Assembly: GCA_002483135.1 (NCBI GenBank)
Contig: DLHI01000036.1
Coordinates: 72,384-136,383 of the forward strand
Length of the DNA: 64,000 nt
Source of the DNA: Hyphomonadaceae bacterium UBA7672
Lineage (GTDB): Bacteria; Pseudomonadota; Alphaproteobacteria; Caulobacterales; Hyphomonadaceae
Direction of reading: 5' to 3'
Shown here: positions 16,058 through 26,186 of the stretch, in pieces
Numbering within the stretch: the stretch's first letter is position 1
Layout of the letters: each line of letters starts with the position of its first letter
Notes under the pieces: model-generated
What the model was told of the DNA's origin: nothing
Database searches by the model: none
The model's input: the letters and a program-made list of their open reading frames with translations, nothing else
Translations under genes and position numbers: made by a program

Positions 16058-18811
16058 ATGGCGCATCTAAAAACAGACAAAGCCTCCAAGAAAGTGAGAG
16101 GCATTCGAGCGGATGAGCCTGCGTCAACTCATCCGAGCGGATTTGGAATGCGGCCTCAAAGCGCACAGCCGCCCACAGGCTCAATTAATGAGCGAGTGGC
16201 GTCGTTGGCCACCGGATGCCTTTCGCGCCCTCGCCTCTTCGCTGTCGATAAGCCGACGCGCTGTTATCTCCTTCGCGCGCCTCAAGGCTACGGAAAAACT
16301 GTCGCGATGGCTCAACATTGGGCCGATCGTCGGCCACACTGCCCTGCGGCGGCCTGGGTTTCCATCAAGGAATGCCACCGCGATCTGCAGCTGCTGGCGG
16401 ACCGCATTTGCGCGCAGCTCTCCGCGACCGGCGATGCCGGCGGCGACGACACGCCGCCGCCGAGAGGAAGTCCTACCAATCTCTATGACCTCGCTGCTTG
16501 GCTTTGGGAGAACAAGGAGCGACTAGGATCGAAGGTTCTCATCTGTTTCGACGATCTCGAGTTTGATCTGCAGTCGATAGACGAGATCGAGGCCTTTATG
16601 CTTGCGACGCCGGCCGAAGTGGAATTCATCGCGGCGAGCTCGGCAGATATTGGCTTTGCACGCATGAAAGCGCGAGGAGAAACCTGCGAGCTAAGGTATG
16701 ACGCGCTTGCCTTCACTTTCGACGAAGCAAAAGCAGTCGCGCTCGCGGTGGAAAGACGAGCAGTCTCAGAAGCTGAAATTAATTCGCTTTGGAAGCGCAC
16801 CAAAGGCTGGCCAGAAATCTTCTGCCTTTTAATGCAAGCAGCATCGGAAAGGCACTCAACCGACCACCTTATAGCCGACCGCATCACAGGCGTAGACATT
16901 GATTTGGATAAATATTTCCGCAGCACAATACTACACTCACAGCCTGACAACGCTCTGAACTTTTGTGTCTGCGCATCAATTCTTGGCTCGGTATCGGCAG
17001 ATTATTTCAACCATGTGTTCCGCCGGAACGATGCGGCTTATTTTATCGACAAGTTCTCCACCGAGCGGATGCTTCTCCAGCCACTGGACCGATCACAGAC
17101 AGCTTATGAGTTCCACCCGTTGCTTCGCGAATTTCTGGAGCACAGATTCTCGGTGGAGTATCGCGGCTCGAAGCCCAACCTGCTCGCCCGCGCCGCCCAA
17201 TGGCAAAGACAAAACAACAACAGCCGCGAAAGCATCAGTCTTTCCTTTCGCGCGGGTGAAAACGAAACGGCCGCTGAGGTCGCATCTGAAAACATGATGG
17301 ATATTGCGCTGCGGGAAGGCGAGATAGATCAAATCCAATTCTGGCAAGACAGTTTTTCCGCTGCTGTCATTTCGGGCGCTCCAACAATCGCCCTTGGCTT
17401 GGCCTGGGCCCAGATTTTTAGTCACGACCACCGGCGGGCGAGCGGGTTGTTGGCCGATTTGCGCGCCGCTGACCTTGGCGGCCTTGATCAACAAATACGC
17501 CGACAAATAGAGTGCTGGCGCGACCTCATCGCAGCCATCGGCGAAGCGACCGGCGACAATCTGTCGGAAAGTCGGCGTCAGTGCGAAGCTTGGATGAAGG
17601 TCTATGACGAGGCGGATCTCGTCAGCAAAGGCGCTGTGCTCACTTGTCTTTGCTTCCTTGCGGCCAGCGAGCACCGGTTTGATGATTTAAGGACGCTGTT
17701 CTTGGAAGCGTCTTCGGTAAACAGCATCGCCGATCACCGCTATGCGCTGGGCTGGCTTCACAGCGCTATGATTTTCGCCGAGCTTTCAAAGGGAGATATG
17801 CGCGCCGGTGCCACGCTACTCCGAAAAGCTCATAACGATGATAATGCTCAAATCAATAAGACTCCGTTTTCTGTAAACCTCCTGAACACGCTGGAACTTG
17901 AACTTCAATACGAGGCCAACCAGCTTGACGGCATAGAAACACGCGTCGATGAAAGTCTTGATTTTGTGCGGCAACATGGCATTGCCGATTTTGCATTCTC
18001 GGCCTATCGCACCGCCGCAGCAATTGCCCGCCGCAATGGCAATCCAAAACGTGCTGCCGAGCTTCTTCACGAGATGCGCGTCATAGCGGGAGAATTTGGC
18101 TTCTTCCGGATTGACGTCCTTGCGCGATTGACGCTAGCGGATATGTTCGTTGTAGAGAGCGCGGAGCAGGCGACCTCCATTTTACCGAACCGCGGCCACT
18201 CTATCTTTCTCACGACTCACGGGCCGTATCTCCGCGCACGGCAATCGCTGACCGAAGCGCGCATTGCGGCGCGACAGGGGAGGTTTCACCTTTCCAACCG
18301 CTTTGCAAACATCGCTTTAGACCATGCGCGCCGATCAGAACTTGGCAGGCTGGAGGTTGCAGCGTTACTCTGCTCCGCCGTTGCTTGTGCAGGGACAGGA
18401 AGAGCGGCCCTCTCTGAACAACGCGTAGCCGACGCGATCGATATTGCTTCGCGACTTGGGTGTTATCGCACACTCCTCGATGAACGGTGGCATCTGGAAG
18501 CGCTTGGATCCATCTCGACGCCGCTGTTGAACCTCATTCCGAGCGAGGAGGAATTGGGGCGTCGAGAACTCGCGCCCGGCGACCATCGCGTCCGCTCGCC
18601 GAGAAGCGAGACTTCCGTTGTGCTCACGAGAAAAGAACTGGCGATGCTTCAAAGGATAAGAGAAGGGCTCTCTAATCGTGATATCGCGATCAAGCATCGC
18701 ATAAGTGAAGACACCGTAAAATGGCACATTCGCAATCTATTCTCCAAATTGAAAGTCAAAAACAGAGTTCAGGCGCTACTGGAATCGGAGAGGCTCGGAA
18801 TTCTACAGTAA
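16058..18811 (+). CDS. alkS: LuxR/MalT-family alkane-responsive activator AlkS
   Basis: A 917-residue STAND-type regulator. From the ATG at 16058 the P-loop is LRAPQGYGKTVAMAQ (residues 72-86), with a Walker B-like VLICFDDLEF near 175. A long helical-repeat sensor region follows, and a C-terminal LuxR HTH (LTRKELAMLQRIREGLSNRD, then DTVKWHIRNLFSKLKVKNR) ends the protein. GPo1 AlkS is 882 residues with the same layout and activates alkB and its own promoter in response to alkanes. An upstream in-frame start at 16010 exists but adds no family sequence. A separate alkS promoter may lie in the 187-bp gap after alkT. Confidence 0.9.
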   Translation: MAHLKTDKASKKVRGIRADEPASTHPSGFGMRPQSAQPPTGSINERVASLATGCLSRPRLFAVDKPTRCYLLRAPQGYGKTVAMAQHWADRRPHCPAAAWVSIKECHRDLQLLADRICAQLSATGDAGGDDTPPPRGSPTNLYDLAAWLWENKERLGSKVLICFDDLEFDLQSIDEIEAFMLATPAEVEFIAASSADIGFARMKARGETCELRYDALAFTFDEAKAVALAVERRAVSEAEINSLWKRTKGWPEIFCLLMQAASERHSTDHLIADRITGVDIDLDKYFRSTILHSQPDNALNFCVCASILGSVSADYFNHVFRRNDAAYFIDKFSTERMLLQPLDRSQTAYEFHPLLREFLEHRFSVEYRGSKPNLLARAAQWQRQNNNSRESISLSFRAGENETAAEVASENMMDIALREGEIDQIQFWQDSFSAAVISGAPTIALGLAWAQIFSHDHRRASGLLADLRAADLGGLDQQIRRQIECWRDLIAAIGEATGDNLSESRRQCEAWMKVYDEADLVSKGAVLTCLCFLAASEHRFDDLRTLFLEASSVNSIADHRYALGWLHSAMIFAELSKGDMRAGATLLRKAHNDDNAQINKTPFSVNLLNTLELELQYEANQLDGIETRVDESLDFVRQHGIADFAFSAYRTAAAIARRNGNPKRAAELLHEMRVIAGEFGFFRIDVLARLTLADMFVVESAEQATSILPNRGHSIFLTTHGPYLRARQSLTEARIAARQGRFHLSNRFANIALDHARRSELGRLEVAALLCSAVACAGTGRAALSEQRVADAIDIASRLGCYRTLLDERWHLEALGSISTPLLNLIPSEEELGRRELAPGDHRVRSPRSETSVVLTRKELAMLQRIREGLSNRDIAIKHRISEDTVKWHIRNLFSKLKVKNRVQALLESERLGILQ

Positions 18812-19011
18812 ACCTGCCCGCGACCACGAGTGCTACGCCACTTCAGGATTTTGGGCCTGGCAATCCGCTCGTGCGCACAGACCGAGCATGGTGAAGCCGA
18901 CCAGAATTTGTTTGACGACCATGAGTTCGCATCTTCCAGAAGAGTGACCTTTTCTTAAGCGGTTGGGTCGACGTATTCGTTGATCCCAATCAAGTTTCGC
19001 AGGGCGGCTGC

Positions 19012-20445
19012 TTAATTCGCATTGTCCGACGTGCTCCAGCCAAGGGCCAGCGCCTTCTGAAGCGCGACATATTCGATCGTGAGATTGGCCATCGAGGTGG
19101 ACAGCGCATCCATTGCGCCGAGTCTCTGCCTCTCGGCCCCGAGGGCCTCGATCCGCGAGACCCGGCCGGCTCGAAATCGCTGCTGGGTCAGTCCGGCGGC
19201 GTGGGCTGCGGATTCGTTCGCCCGCGCCTGGACGGCCACTGTCGCCCGCGCGGCCCCGAAGCGTGACAATGCCCCTTCGGCGTCCTGGAGGGCGGCCAGC
19301 ACGGCGCCGCGATAGACGGCCTCGGCCTCGTCCCGTCTGGACTCCGCCTGGCCGACTCCCGCGGCCCCGCGCCCGAAGTCCGCGATGTTCCATTGCAGGC
19401 TGGGAGCTGCCAGTGAGACGGCGTTGTCAAGTCCGGTGAGAGTTCCGCCGATGCCGATGACGCCCAGCAGCGTCAGCCGCGGCAGCCGGGCGGCCTCGGC
19501 GACGCCGACGCCGGCCGTCGCGGCGGCCAGCCGACGTTCGGCGGCGCGGATGTCGGGACGACGGCGCAGCATCGCCTCCGGGTCATCGACCGCCACAACG
19601 GCTGGCGGCAGCGGGATCGGACCGGAGCCGGCCAGCACATCGTCGAGGGCGCCGGGAGCCTCTCCGGCCAGAACCGCCAGCGCGTCGAGACTGGCATCGA
19701 TCTGGGCCTGCAGGAGGGGCGTTCCCAGTCGGATGGTCTCGAGCTGACCGCGGGCCTGTTCAAGTTCCATCGAGGAGACCTTGCCGGCGTCGACCAGCTG
19801 GCGGGTCAGCACGACCACCTGCGTCTGGGCCTCTTCTTGTTGGCGCGCCAACTCCAGCCGGCGCTGGGCGCTGCGGAGGCCGACATAGGTGCGCGCCACC
19901 TCTGCGGTGAGACTGAGGCGCGCGTCCTCCAGCGCGGCGTCCGCCCCTTCGGCGCCGGCGCGCGCCGCCTCGACCATGCGCCGTCGTCCCCCGAACAGGT
20001 CGATCTCCCACAGGGCGTCAAATCCCGCCGCGAAGAGGTCGGTGGAGTCGCGATCGTCGGCCCCCTCGGGCTCGAAAAGCGCCGCCGCCTGACCGATGCC
20101 CGGAGCGCCGCCGTGGGCGGCCGCCGCGCCCGCCTGCACGACGGGCGCGGAGCCGGCGGTCTGTAGTCGCATCTCCGCGCGGGCTTGGCCGACGCGTGCG
20201 CGGGCAATCGCGACCGTCGGGCTGTGCTCCAGGGCCCGAGCCATGACGTCATCGAGTATCGGGTCCCCGAGCGCCCGCCACCAGGGAGCCAGGGACGGCG
20301 TTTCCACCTGGCCGAGCCCGCCCGCCCGGACAAATCCAGAACCCTGGGCGGCGTACGCGGGCATGGCGGGAGGACCCTTATAGGTCGGGCCGACCGTACA
20401 GGCGGAGAGGGCGGTCAAGGCGAGGGCGGAAGCAGCGCGGCGCAT
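19012..20445 (-). CDS. NodT/OprM-type outer-membrane efflux lipoprotein
   Basis: A 477-residue outer-membrane channel for the RND pump next door. The ATG at 20445 gives a lipoprotein signal peptide, MRRAASALALTALSAC, with lipobox LSAC, followed by TVGPTYKGPP, typical of the NodT group. The rest is two repeated TolC-like halves rich in Ala, Arg and Glu helices. It is divergent from the tetR-adaptor-permease genes with about 100 bp between, containing a candidate TetR operator. Splitting the channel gene from the pump genes is less common but would allow joint repression from one intergenic region. Confidence 0.88.
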   Translation of the reverse strand: MRRAASALALTALSACTVGPTYKGPPAMPAYAAQGSGFVRAGGLGQVETPSLAPWWRALGDPILDDVMARALEHSPTVAIARARVGQARAEMRLQTAGSAPVVQAGAAAAHGGAPGIGQAAALFEPEGADDRDSTDLFAAGFDALWEIDLFGGRRRMVEAARAGAEGADAALEDARLSLTAEVARTYVGLRSAQRRLELARQQEEAQTQVVVLTRQLVDAGKVSSMELEQARGQLETIRLGTPLLQAQIDASLDALAVLAGEAPGALDDVLAGSGPIPLPPAVVAVDDPEAMLRRRPDIRAAERRLAAATAGVGVAEAARLPRLTLLGVIGIGGTLTGLDNAVSLAAPSLQWNIADFGRGAAGVGQAESRRDEAEAVYRGAVLAALQDAEGALSRFGAARATVAVQARANESAAHAAGLTQQRFRAGRVSRIEALGAERQRLGAMDALSTSMANLTIEYVALQKALALGWSTSDNAN

Positions 20446-20520
20446 GGCGGACTCCCGAAGGGGGTGGCTGTTGTCCAACCTTTCCCAGGCTGGACAACGC
20501 TGATGAACATCGATATCAAC

Positions 20521-20534
20521 TTAACGAACGTTCA
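20521..20534. promoter_or_regulatory. Candidate TetR operator between divergent efflux genes
   Basis: The half-sites AACG and CGTT, separated by AA, lie within TTAACGAACGTTCA, 15 bp before the tetR ATG and about 75 bp before the divergent channel gene. It also contains an 8-bp palindrome, GAACGTTC. Position and symmetry suit TetR autoregulation; binding is inferred. Confidence 0.4.
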
Positions 20535-20548
20535 ACAAGTAGAATTCG

Positions 20549-21133
20549 ATGACCGATACGCGTTCCCTAATCCTGGACACCGCCGCGCGGCTTTTCGCCG
20601 AGCAGGGCTATGTGGCCATATCCATGCGCGACGTCGCCCGAGCCGCGGGCATGACCCAAGCCAATCTCTACTATCATTTCCGCGACAAGGATCAGATGAT
20701 CAATGACACCCTGGCGCATCTCTTCGCGTCAAGGATCGCCTCGCTGGACGAAGTATTGGAAACGCACCTCGCGGACGGCGATGAGCTTGAACGCTTTGTT
20801 CGCTGGATGGTGAAGTTGCTGGCGGAGGATATCGTCTTCGCCCGACTTCTGCATCGGGAACTGCTCGATGGTGATGCAGGTCGGCTCGCCAATCTGGCCC
20901 AAGCGATATTCCTTCGCCCCTTCACCCTGTTCACCGAAATCGTCTCCGCCCAAGGGCGCCGAAGCGATCCAAGGCCGCTGGCCTTGTCGGCGATTGCCCT
21001 GATCATCGGGCAGATTCTGGTGCTCCCACTGATGCCTCTTCTCGCGGGAAATGCGTACGACGTGAACAATCCGGATCCGATGGTGACGCAAATACTCGCG
21101 ATGTTGCGCCCGGCCCTGAGTGAACAATCATGA
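20549..21133 (+). CDS. TetR-family transcriptional repressor
   Basis: A 194-residue regulator. The N-terminal HTH is plain (ILDTAARLFAEQGYVAISMR, then MTQANLYYHFRDKDQMI); the C-terminal ligand domain is hydrophobic, with a TetR_C-like helix around 155-175. Its stop overlaps the adaptor start (ATGA), so it is the first gene of the pump operon. It probably represses its own operon and the divergent outer-membrane channel gene, with release by a hydrophobic substrate. Confidence 0.9.
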   Translation: MTDTRSLILDTAARLFAEQGYVAISMRDVARAAGMTQANLYYHFRDKDQMINDTLAHLFASRIASLDEVLETHLADGDELERFVRWMVKLLAEDIVFARLLHRELLDGDAGRLANLAQAIFLRPFTLFTEIVSAQGRRSDPRPLALSAIALIIGQILVLPLMPLLAGNAYDVNNPDPMVTQILAMLRPALSEQS

Positions 21134-22215
21134 CTCCTGCTCACCCTCGGTTCCGCCCCGTCGCCGTCATGGCTTTGTTCCTGGCGGTTGGCGGTTGCGG
21201 CGAGCCCAAGCGGGAGGCGCCGGTCGAACCGCCACCGGTGCGACTCCCCGTGACGACGGTCGCCCGCGCACCGGTCGAAAGCGGCAACGTATTCATCGGC
21301 ACGGTCGTATCGGAACAGCGTGCGCAAATCGTTGCGCTCCTGGCCGGTCGCCTCAGCGCCCCGGACCTGTTCGAAGGCCGACGGGTAGCGCGCGGCGAGG
21401 TCCTGGCGCGGATAGACCCCCGCGGCGTTGACGCCGCCGTCGGTCAGGCCCGCGCGTCTCTCTCCGCCGCACGGGCCGATCACGCCGAGGCGCAAAACGA
21501 TATCGACGTTGATGCGCCCCTGGCCGAAAGCGGAGCTCTGTCGCGCGACGCGTTTCGCAAGGAACAGCTCCGCGCTTCGCTCGCCGCCGCCGCCGTCGAG
21601 CGCGCCGGGGCCGCGCTCGACGGCGCAGAGGCGCAGCGCTCCCATGCCGCCCTGGTCAGTCCGATTGATGGCGTCATCGTGGCCCGTGGCGCCCGCGACG
21701 GAGACGTGGTGATGCCGGGCGTGCAAGTCGCCACCATTGAGGGACGTGATCGATTGTTATTCCGTACGTCCGTGCCGGCAGAAGCCCTGCCCTCGCTCCA
21801 ACCCCGCGCGTCCGTAGCCGTGACCCTCGACACCCTCGGGAACCAGACGATCACGGGCGTCGTCCGCGCCGTCGTTCCCTCGGCCGACCCGGCGACCCGA
21901 CGTTATTCGGTCGACATCGCCTTGCCGGCCGATCCGGCGATCCTGCCCGGTATGTTCGGACGCATCCGGCTCCAGGGGGAAGGCGGGATGATGCCGGCGG
22001 CGCCCGCTGCGGCCATCGTCGAGCGGGGCGGCCTGACCGGGGTGTTCGTGGTCGGCTCGGATCGCCGGCTCGGCTTTCGCTGGCTGCGTACGGGCCAACG
22101 GGTCGGAGATTTGGTGTTTGTGACCTCGGGCCTCTCAGGCGGCGAGACCATCATCGCCCGTCCGGACAGCTCCGTGCGTGACGGCGCGCGGCTGGTCGGC
22201 GAGAGAGCACAGTGA
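21130..22215 (+). CDS. RND efflux periplasmic adaptor (membrane-fusion) lipoprotein
   Basis: A 361-residue adaptor with lipoprotein signal MALFLAVGGCGEPKREAP. It has a lipoyl-like domain split by a short coiled hairpin (GQARASLSAARADHAEAQ), then SPIDGVIVARGARDGDVVMP, then beta-barrel and membrane-proximal domains. It overlaps the preceding tetR and the following permease by 4 bp each, indicating a tight operon. It links the inner-membrane pump to the outer-membrane lipoprotein encoded divergently. Confidence 0.9.
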   Translation: MTPAHPRFRPVAVMALFLAVGGCGEPKREAPVEPPPVRLPVTTVARAPVESGNVFIGTVVSEQRAQIVALLAGRLSAPDLFEGRRVARGEVLARIDPRGVDAAVGQARASLSAARADHAEAQNDIDVDAPLAESGALSRDAFRKEQLRASLAAAAVERAGAALDGAEAQRSHAALVSPIDGVIVARGARDGDVVMPGVQVATIEGRDRLLFRTSVPAEALPSLQPRASVAVTLDTLGNQTITGVVRAVVPSADPATRRYSVDIALPADPAILPGMFGRIRLQGEGGMMPAAPAAAIVERGGLTGVFVVGSDRRLGFRWLRTGQRVGDLVFVTSGLSGGETIIARPDSSVRDGARLVGERAQ

Positions 22216-25200
22216 CCGCGCCCTCCCTCAACCTGGCCGGTCGGGTCGCGCAGGCCTTTATCACCTCCAAGCTCACCCTGGTTTTCATCGTTGGGGTCCT
22301 GATGCTGGGCGGTGCGGCGATCGCCCTGACCCCGCGCGAGGAGAACCCCCAGATCGTGGTGCCCGGCGCGATGGTGACCGTCACCCTGCCGGGCGCGACG
22401 GTGACGGAGGTCGATAAGCTGATCGTGGCCCCGCTCGAAGGCGTACTGAGCGAGATGGCGGGTGTCGATCATACTTATGGCATGGCGCAGCCTGGCCTCG
22501 GCGTCGTCCAGGTCCAGTTCCAGGTCGGCGAGCAGCCGGAGGATTCTCTTGTCCGGCTGTACAATCGTGTGGTGGCCAATCGGTCTCGCCTGCCTGCCGA
22601 TGCCGGGGAACCGGGGGTCAGGGCGGTCGATGCCGACGACGTGCCGATCATCACCGTCACGCTCTCGTCGGATCGCTACGACGACCATGGGCTGAAAAGT
22701 CTCGCCGATCACATGGCCGAACGTTTGCGCAGCACCCCGGGGGTCTCGGTGGTGGCCGTGAATGGCGGTCGCGATCGCGAGATCGGCGTCGCTTTCAATC
22801 CAATTCGGCTGCAGGCCTTTCAGGTTTCTCTATCGCAGGCGCGGGCTGCGCTGAGGGCCGCCGATGCCGGCGCCACCTTCCCGGGGCCGGTGCGCGACGG
22901 CCAGGTCCAGTCGGTGCGGCTGGGGGGAGCCATCGCCTCCGCGGAGGACGTCCGCGGCCTCATCATCACCATCAGCAGCGGCAGCCCAGTTCATATCGGC
23001 GACGTCGCCGTGGTCAGCGACGGTCCGCCGTCTGAGGTCACGCGGCTGAGCCGCTTCGGTTTCGGAGCCGCAGACCCGCGCGCCGCCGGTCGCGGCGGCG
23101 CTGAGATGCCAGCTGTCACCCTGGCCGTGGCCAAAGAGGGCGGGGTCAACGCGGTTGACGTCTCTCGCGCCGTCGCGGAACGCGTCAGCCGGATGCAGGC
23201 GGATTTCGTGCCGCGCGCCGTCCATGTTGTCGTCACCCGTGACGACGGCCAGAAGGCGAATGAGGCCGTCAACGGGTTGATCGAGCATATCGGCATCGCC
23301 CTAGTCACGGTCAGCCTGATCATGCTGTTGTTCCTCGGCTGGCGCGAGGCGCTGATCGTCACCGTGACGGTACCGCTGATCTTCGCCATCACGCTCGGTG
23401 CAGACTTTTTCGGCGGCGTCACGATCAACCGGGTGACCCTGTTCGCTCTGATTCTGGCGCTCGGCCTCCTCGTCGACGCCCCCATCGTCGTGCTCGAGAA
23501 CATTCATCGCCACTATGGCGCGCCCGGTTCGGCGAGCAAGGCGGAAACAACCGTTCTCGCCGTCAACGAGATCGGCAACGCCACCAATCTGGCGACCCTA
23601 GCCGTCATCCTGGTGTTCGGCTCCCTGCTGCTCGTGACGGGGATGGCCGGAGACTATTTCTATCCTGTCGCCTACAATGTTCCGATCGCCATGGCCGCCT
23701 CGATCCTCGCCGCCTATGTGGTCACGCCCTGGGCCGCCTGCCGCTGGATCCCGCGCCACGCGCTAACCGGCGCCCCAGGCGAACGCCGCGATTGGATGCA
23801 GCGTCTCTATTTGCGCCTGATCGCACACCTGCAGGCCAGCCCCCGGGGTCGCCGCCGCCTCGCCCTGGCCGTCGGGGTGATGATCGTGCTGTCGATGATG
23901 CAGGGGGCCTGGCAGTTCGTCCGGCCGGAAGGCCTGGGCGGCAAGGTCTCTCCCCTCGGCGTAGCGGTCGGTTTCCTGCCCAAGGACAACAAGAACACCT
24001 TCAACATCGTCATCTCCACCGCCGAGACGAGCACCATAGAGGACACGGACCGGCTAGTGCGGGAGATCGGTGCCCTGCTGGCGCGGCATCCCGCCGTGAC
24101 CAACTACCAGAGCTGGGTCGGCCAGGCCGGGGTCGTCGACTTCAATGCCATGATCCAGGGCACGGCCGGACGCCAGGGCGAGAATGTGGCCGAGATCCGG
24201 GTTAATCTCACCGACAAACGCCATCGCCCCACCAGCTCGATCGAAATCGTCCGCGCTTTGCGGCCGGAGATCGAGGCCATCCGCGTCCGATATCCCGGGG
24301 CCCGGGCGCGCCTGGTCGAGGACCCGCCCGGCCCGCCGGTGCGCGCCAGCGTCCTGGCGGAACTTCACGGAACCGATCCGGACAGATTGCGTCGCCTTGC
24401 CGCTCAGGTCGAACGCGCCTTCGCCGACACCTATGATATCGTCGATATCTCCAACAGCGAACTCGAAGCCGTGCCCGGCTGGCGGATCACGCCCGATCGG
24501 GAGAAGGCGGCGCTGTCCGGCGTGTCTGTCGCCGAAATCGCCGACCTGCTGCGTCTCGTCTATGCCGGCCAGATGGTTGGGCGCGCCCACATCGGGGGCG
24601 AGCTCAATCCTGTCGGAATCCACGCCTATGTGCCGCGCGCCCTGCAACCCGATCCGGCGGGGCTCGAGGGCCTGTTCGTCACGACGACCGACGGTCGACG
24701 GATGGCCGTGGCCGACTTGGTGCGGGTGGTTCCGGCCACGGCCGACCGGACCATCCAGCGCAAAGACAATGAGCTGGTGGTCTTCGTCGGCGGCGAGTTG
24801 TCGAACAGCGTGCCGCTGTTCGCCGTCCTGGACATAAACAGACGCCTGTCCGGGATCGACGGGCCCGACGGCCGGCCGCTGAGGATCGGCAATCTGGGCC
24901 TCAACGCGACCGCGCCGGATACGATCGACAGCTATCAATTGCTGTGGGACGGCGAGATGCGCATGACGCTCGACATCTACCGCGACATGATGACGGCCTT
25001 GGGCGCCGCGCTGACCGGAGTCTATCTGCTGCTGGTTGCCTATTATCGGTCGTTCATCACGCCGATGATCGCCATGGCGGCGGTGCCGCTCGGGCTGATA
25101 GGCGTGTTTCCGGGTCACTGGCTGCTGGGCGTCGACTTCTCCGCCACCTCGATCGTGGGCATCATCGCCCTGTCGGGCGTCGTGATCCGCAACTCGCTGC

Positions 25201-25508
25201 TGATCATCGACTTCATCGAGGAGAACCGGCGGAAGGGCATGCCGCTGGAGGAGGCGGTCCGGACGTCGGGCGCGGTGCGGCTGCGCCCGATCCTTCTGAC
25301 CACCCTGGCCATCGTCCTGGGGTCGATGATCATGGTCAGCGATCCCGTGTTCGGCGGCCTAGCGATTTCGCTGATCTTCGGCGCCCTAGTTTCGGCCACG
25401 CTGAGCATGTTCGTCGTGCCCCTGCTCTACCAACTCGCCGCGATCCGCAACGCGCCAGACGCGTCCGGTGACCCGGTCGTCCTTGCACAGGGAGGAGGCG
25501 CGCGGTGA
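22212..25508 (+). CDS. RND-family efflux permease
   Basis: A 1098-residue inner-membrane proton-driven pump with 12 predicted transmembrane segments in two repeats. The TM4 motif GLLVDAPIVVLENIHRH carries the acidic residue used for proton relay, and the second half has VDFSATSIVGIIALSGVVIR. Substrate cannot be read directly. Location between two alkane hydroxylase loci suggests export of solvents, fatty acids or other hydrophobic compounds. The stop is followed within 7 bp by an IS3 transposase fragment, so an insertion has reached the very 3' end of the operon without obvious truncation. Confidence 0.92.
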   Translation: MTAPSLNLAGRVAQAFITSKLTLVFIVGVLMLGGAAIALTPREENPQIVVPGAMVTVTLPGATVTEVDKLIVAPLEGVLSEMAGVDHTYGMAQPGLGVVQVQFQVGEQPEDSLVRLYNRVVANRSRLPADAGEPGVRAVDADDVPIITVTLSSDRYDDHGLKSLADHMAERLRSTPGVSVVAVNGGRDREIGVAFNPIRLQAFQVSLSQARAALRAADAGATFPGPVRDGQVQSVRLGGAIASAEDVRGLIITISSGSPVHIGDVAVVSDGPPSEVTRLSRFGFGAADPRAAGRGGAEMPAVTLAVAKEGGVNAVDVSRAVAERVSRMQADFVPRAVHVVVTRDDGQKANEAVNGLIEHIGIALVTVSLIMLLFLGWREALIVTVTVPLIFAITLGADFFGGVTINRVTLFALILALGLLVDAPIVVLENIHRHYGAPGSASKAETTVLAVNEIGNATNLATLAVILVFGSLLLVTGMAGDYFYPVAYNVPIAMAASILAAYVVTPWAACRWIPRHALTGAPGERRDWMQRLYLRLIAHLQASPRGRRRLALAVGVMIVLSMMQGAWQFVRPEGLGGKVSPLGVAVGFLPKDNKNTFNIVISTAETSTIEDTDRLVREIGALLARHPAVTNYQSWVGQAGVVDFNAMIQGTAGRQGENVAEIRVNLTDKRHRPTSSIEIVRALRPEIEAIRVRYPGARARLVEDPPGPPVRASVLAELHGTDPDRLRRLAAQVERAFADTYDIVDISNSELEAVPGWRITPDREKAALSGVSVAEIADLLRLVYAGQMVGRAHIGGELNPVGIHAYVPRALQPDPAGLEGLFVTTTDGRRMAVADLVRVVPATADRTIQRKDNELVVFVGGELSNSVPLFAVLDINRRLSGIDGPDGRPLRIGNLGLNATAPDTIDSYQLLWDGEMRMTLDIYRDMMTALGAALTGVYLLLVAYYRSFITPMIAMAAVPLGLIGVFPGHWLLGVDFSATSIVGIIALSGVVIRNSLLIIDFIEENRRKGMPLEEAVRTSGAVRLRPILLTTLAIVLGSMIMVSDPVFGGLAISLIFGALVSATLSMFVVPLLYQLAAIRNAPDASGDPVVLAQGGGAR

Positions 25509-25514
25509 GTCCGC

Positions 25515-26186
25515 ATGGCGGGTGGCTATCGCCGCATCACCGCCGAACTGCGCCATCGTGGGCTTCCGGTGAACGCAAAGAAGGTGCGCCGGCTGATGCG
25601 AGAGAACGCTCCCAACCCGTTGCGGCGCGGACGCTTCGTAAAGTCCACGGACAGCAATCATGACGGGCCGGTGTTCCCGAATCTCGCCAAGACCCTTGAG
25701 GTCGGCGGGCCGGACCAGCTGTGGGTTGCCGACATCACCTATGTCGCGATCACATCCGGCTTCGCCTACGTCGCGGTCATTCTCGAGGCCTTCTCGCACA
25801 AGGTGGTCGACAACGGTCTCAGCCGGCGAATCGATGCGGGCCTTCATCGCAACCTCCTCGCTCAGGTTGTTGCGACGACCGGTTGAATCCGCTCAATACG
25901 CCTCGCGGGACTATTGGCGCGTGCTCGCCAGCCGCGGCCTCACCGGCTCGATGAGCCGGCGCGGCAACCCTATGACAGCGCTAAGGCCGAGAGCTTCATG
26001 AAGACGCTCAAGATCGAGGCGGTCTACCTCATGGCCTATGAGACGTTCGAGGATGTCGCCCAGGACGTTCCCCAGTTCATCGACGAGGTCTACAACGCCA
26101 CGCGCCTACACTCGGCGCTTCGCTATCTCAGCCCCAACGGTTACGAGCATCAACACGCCCAGAGATGGGTCAAAACCGCTGCCTGA
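25515..26186 (+). pseudogene. IS3-family transposase OrfB remnant with frameshifts
   Basis: Three frames together give a broken OrfB: YRRITAELRHRGLPVNAKKV to DQLWVADITYVAITSGFAYV, then YASRDYWRVLASRGLTGSMS, then AKAESFMKTLKIEAVYLMAY to NATRLHSALRYLSP. The first Asp and the Glu of the DDE triad are present, but the HSDRG block with the second Asp is deleted. The N-terminus and orfA are missing. It separates the efflux operon from the CYP153 locus. Confidence 0.8.

Noticed and set aside
18833..19011. Leftward frame ending MVVKQILVGFTMLGLC...
   Set aside because: The short hydrophobic peptide could be a small protein, but the longer frame is a shadow of the outer-membrane channel gene and no ribosome site stands out.
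20692..21726. 344-codon leftward ORF
   Set aside because: Antisense to tetR and the efflux adaptor, without recognisable domain or ribosome site.
24054..25118. 354-codon leftward ORF
   Set aside because: Shadow of the RND permease on the other strand; Arg/His/Gly-rich translation typical of high-GC antisense frames.
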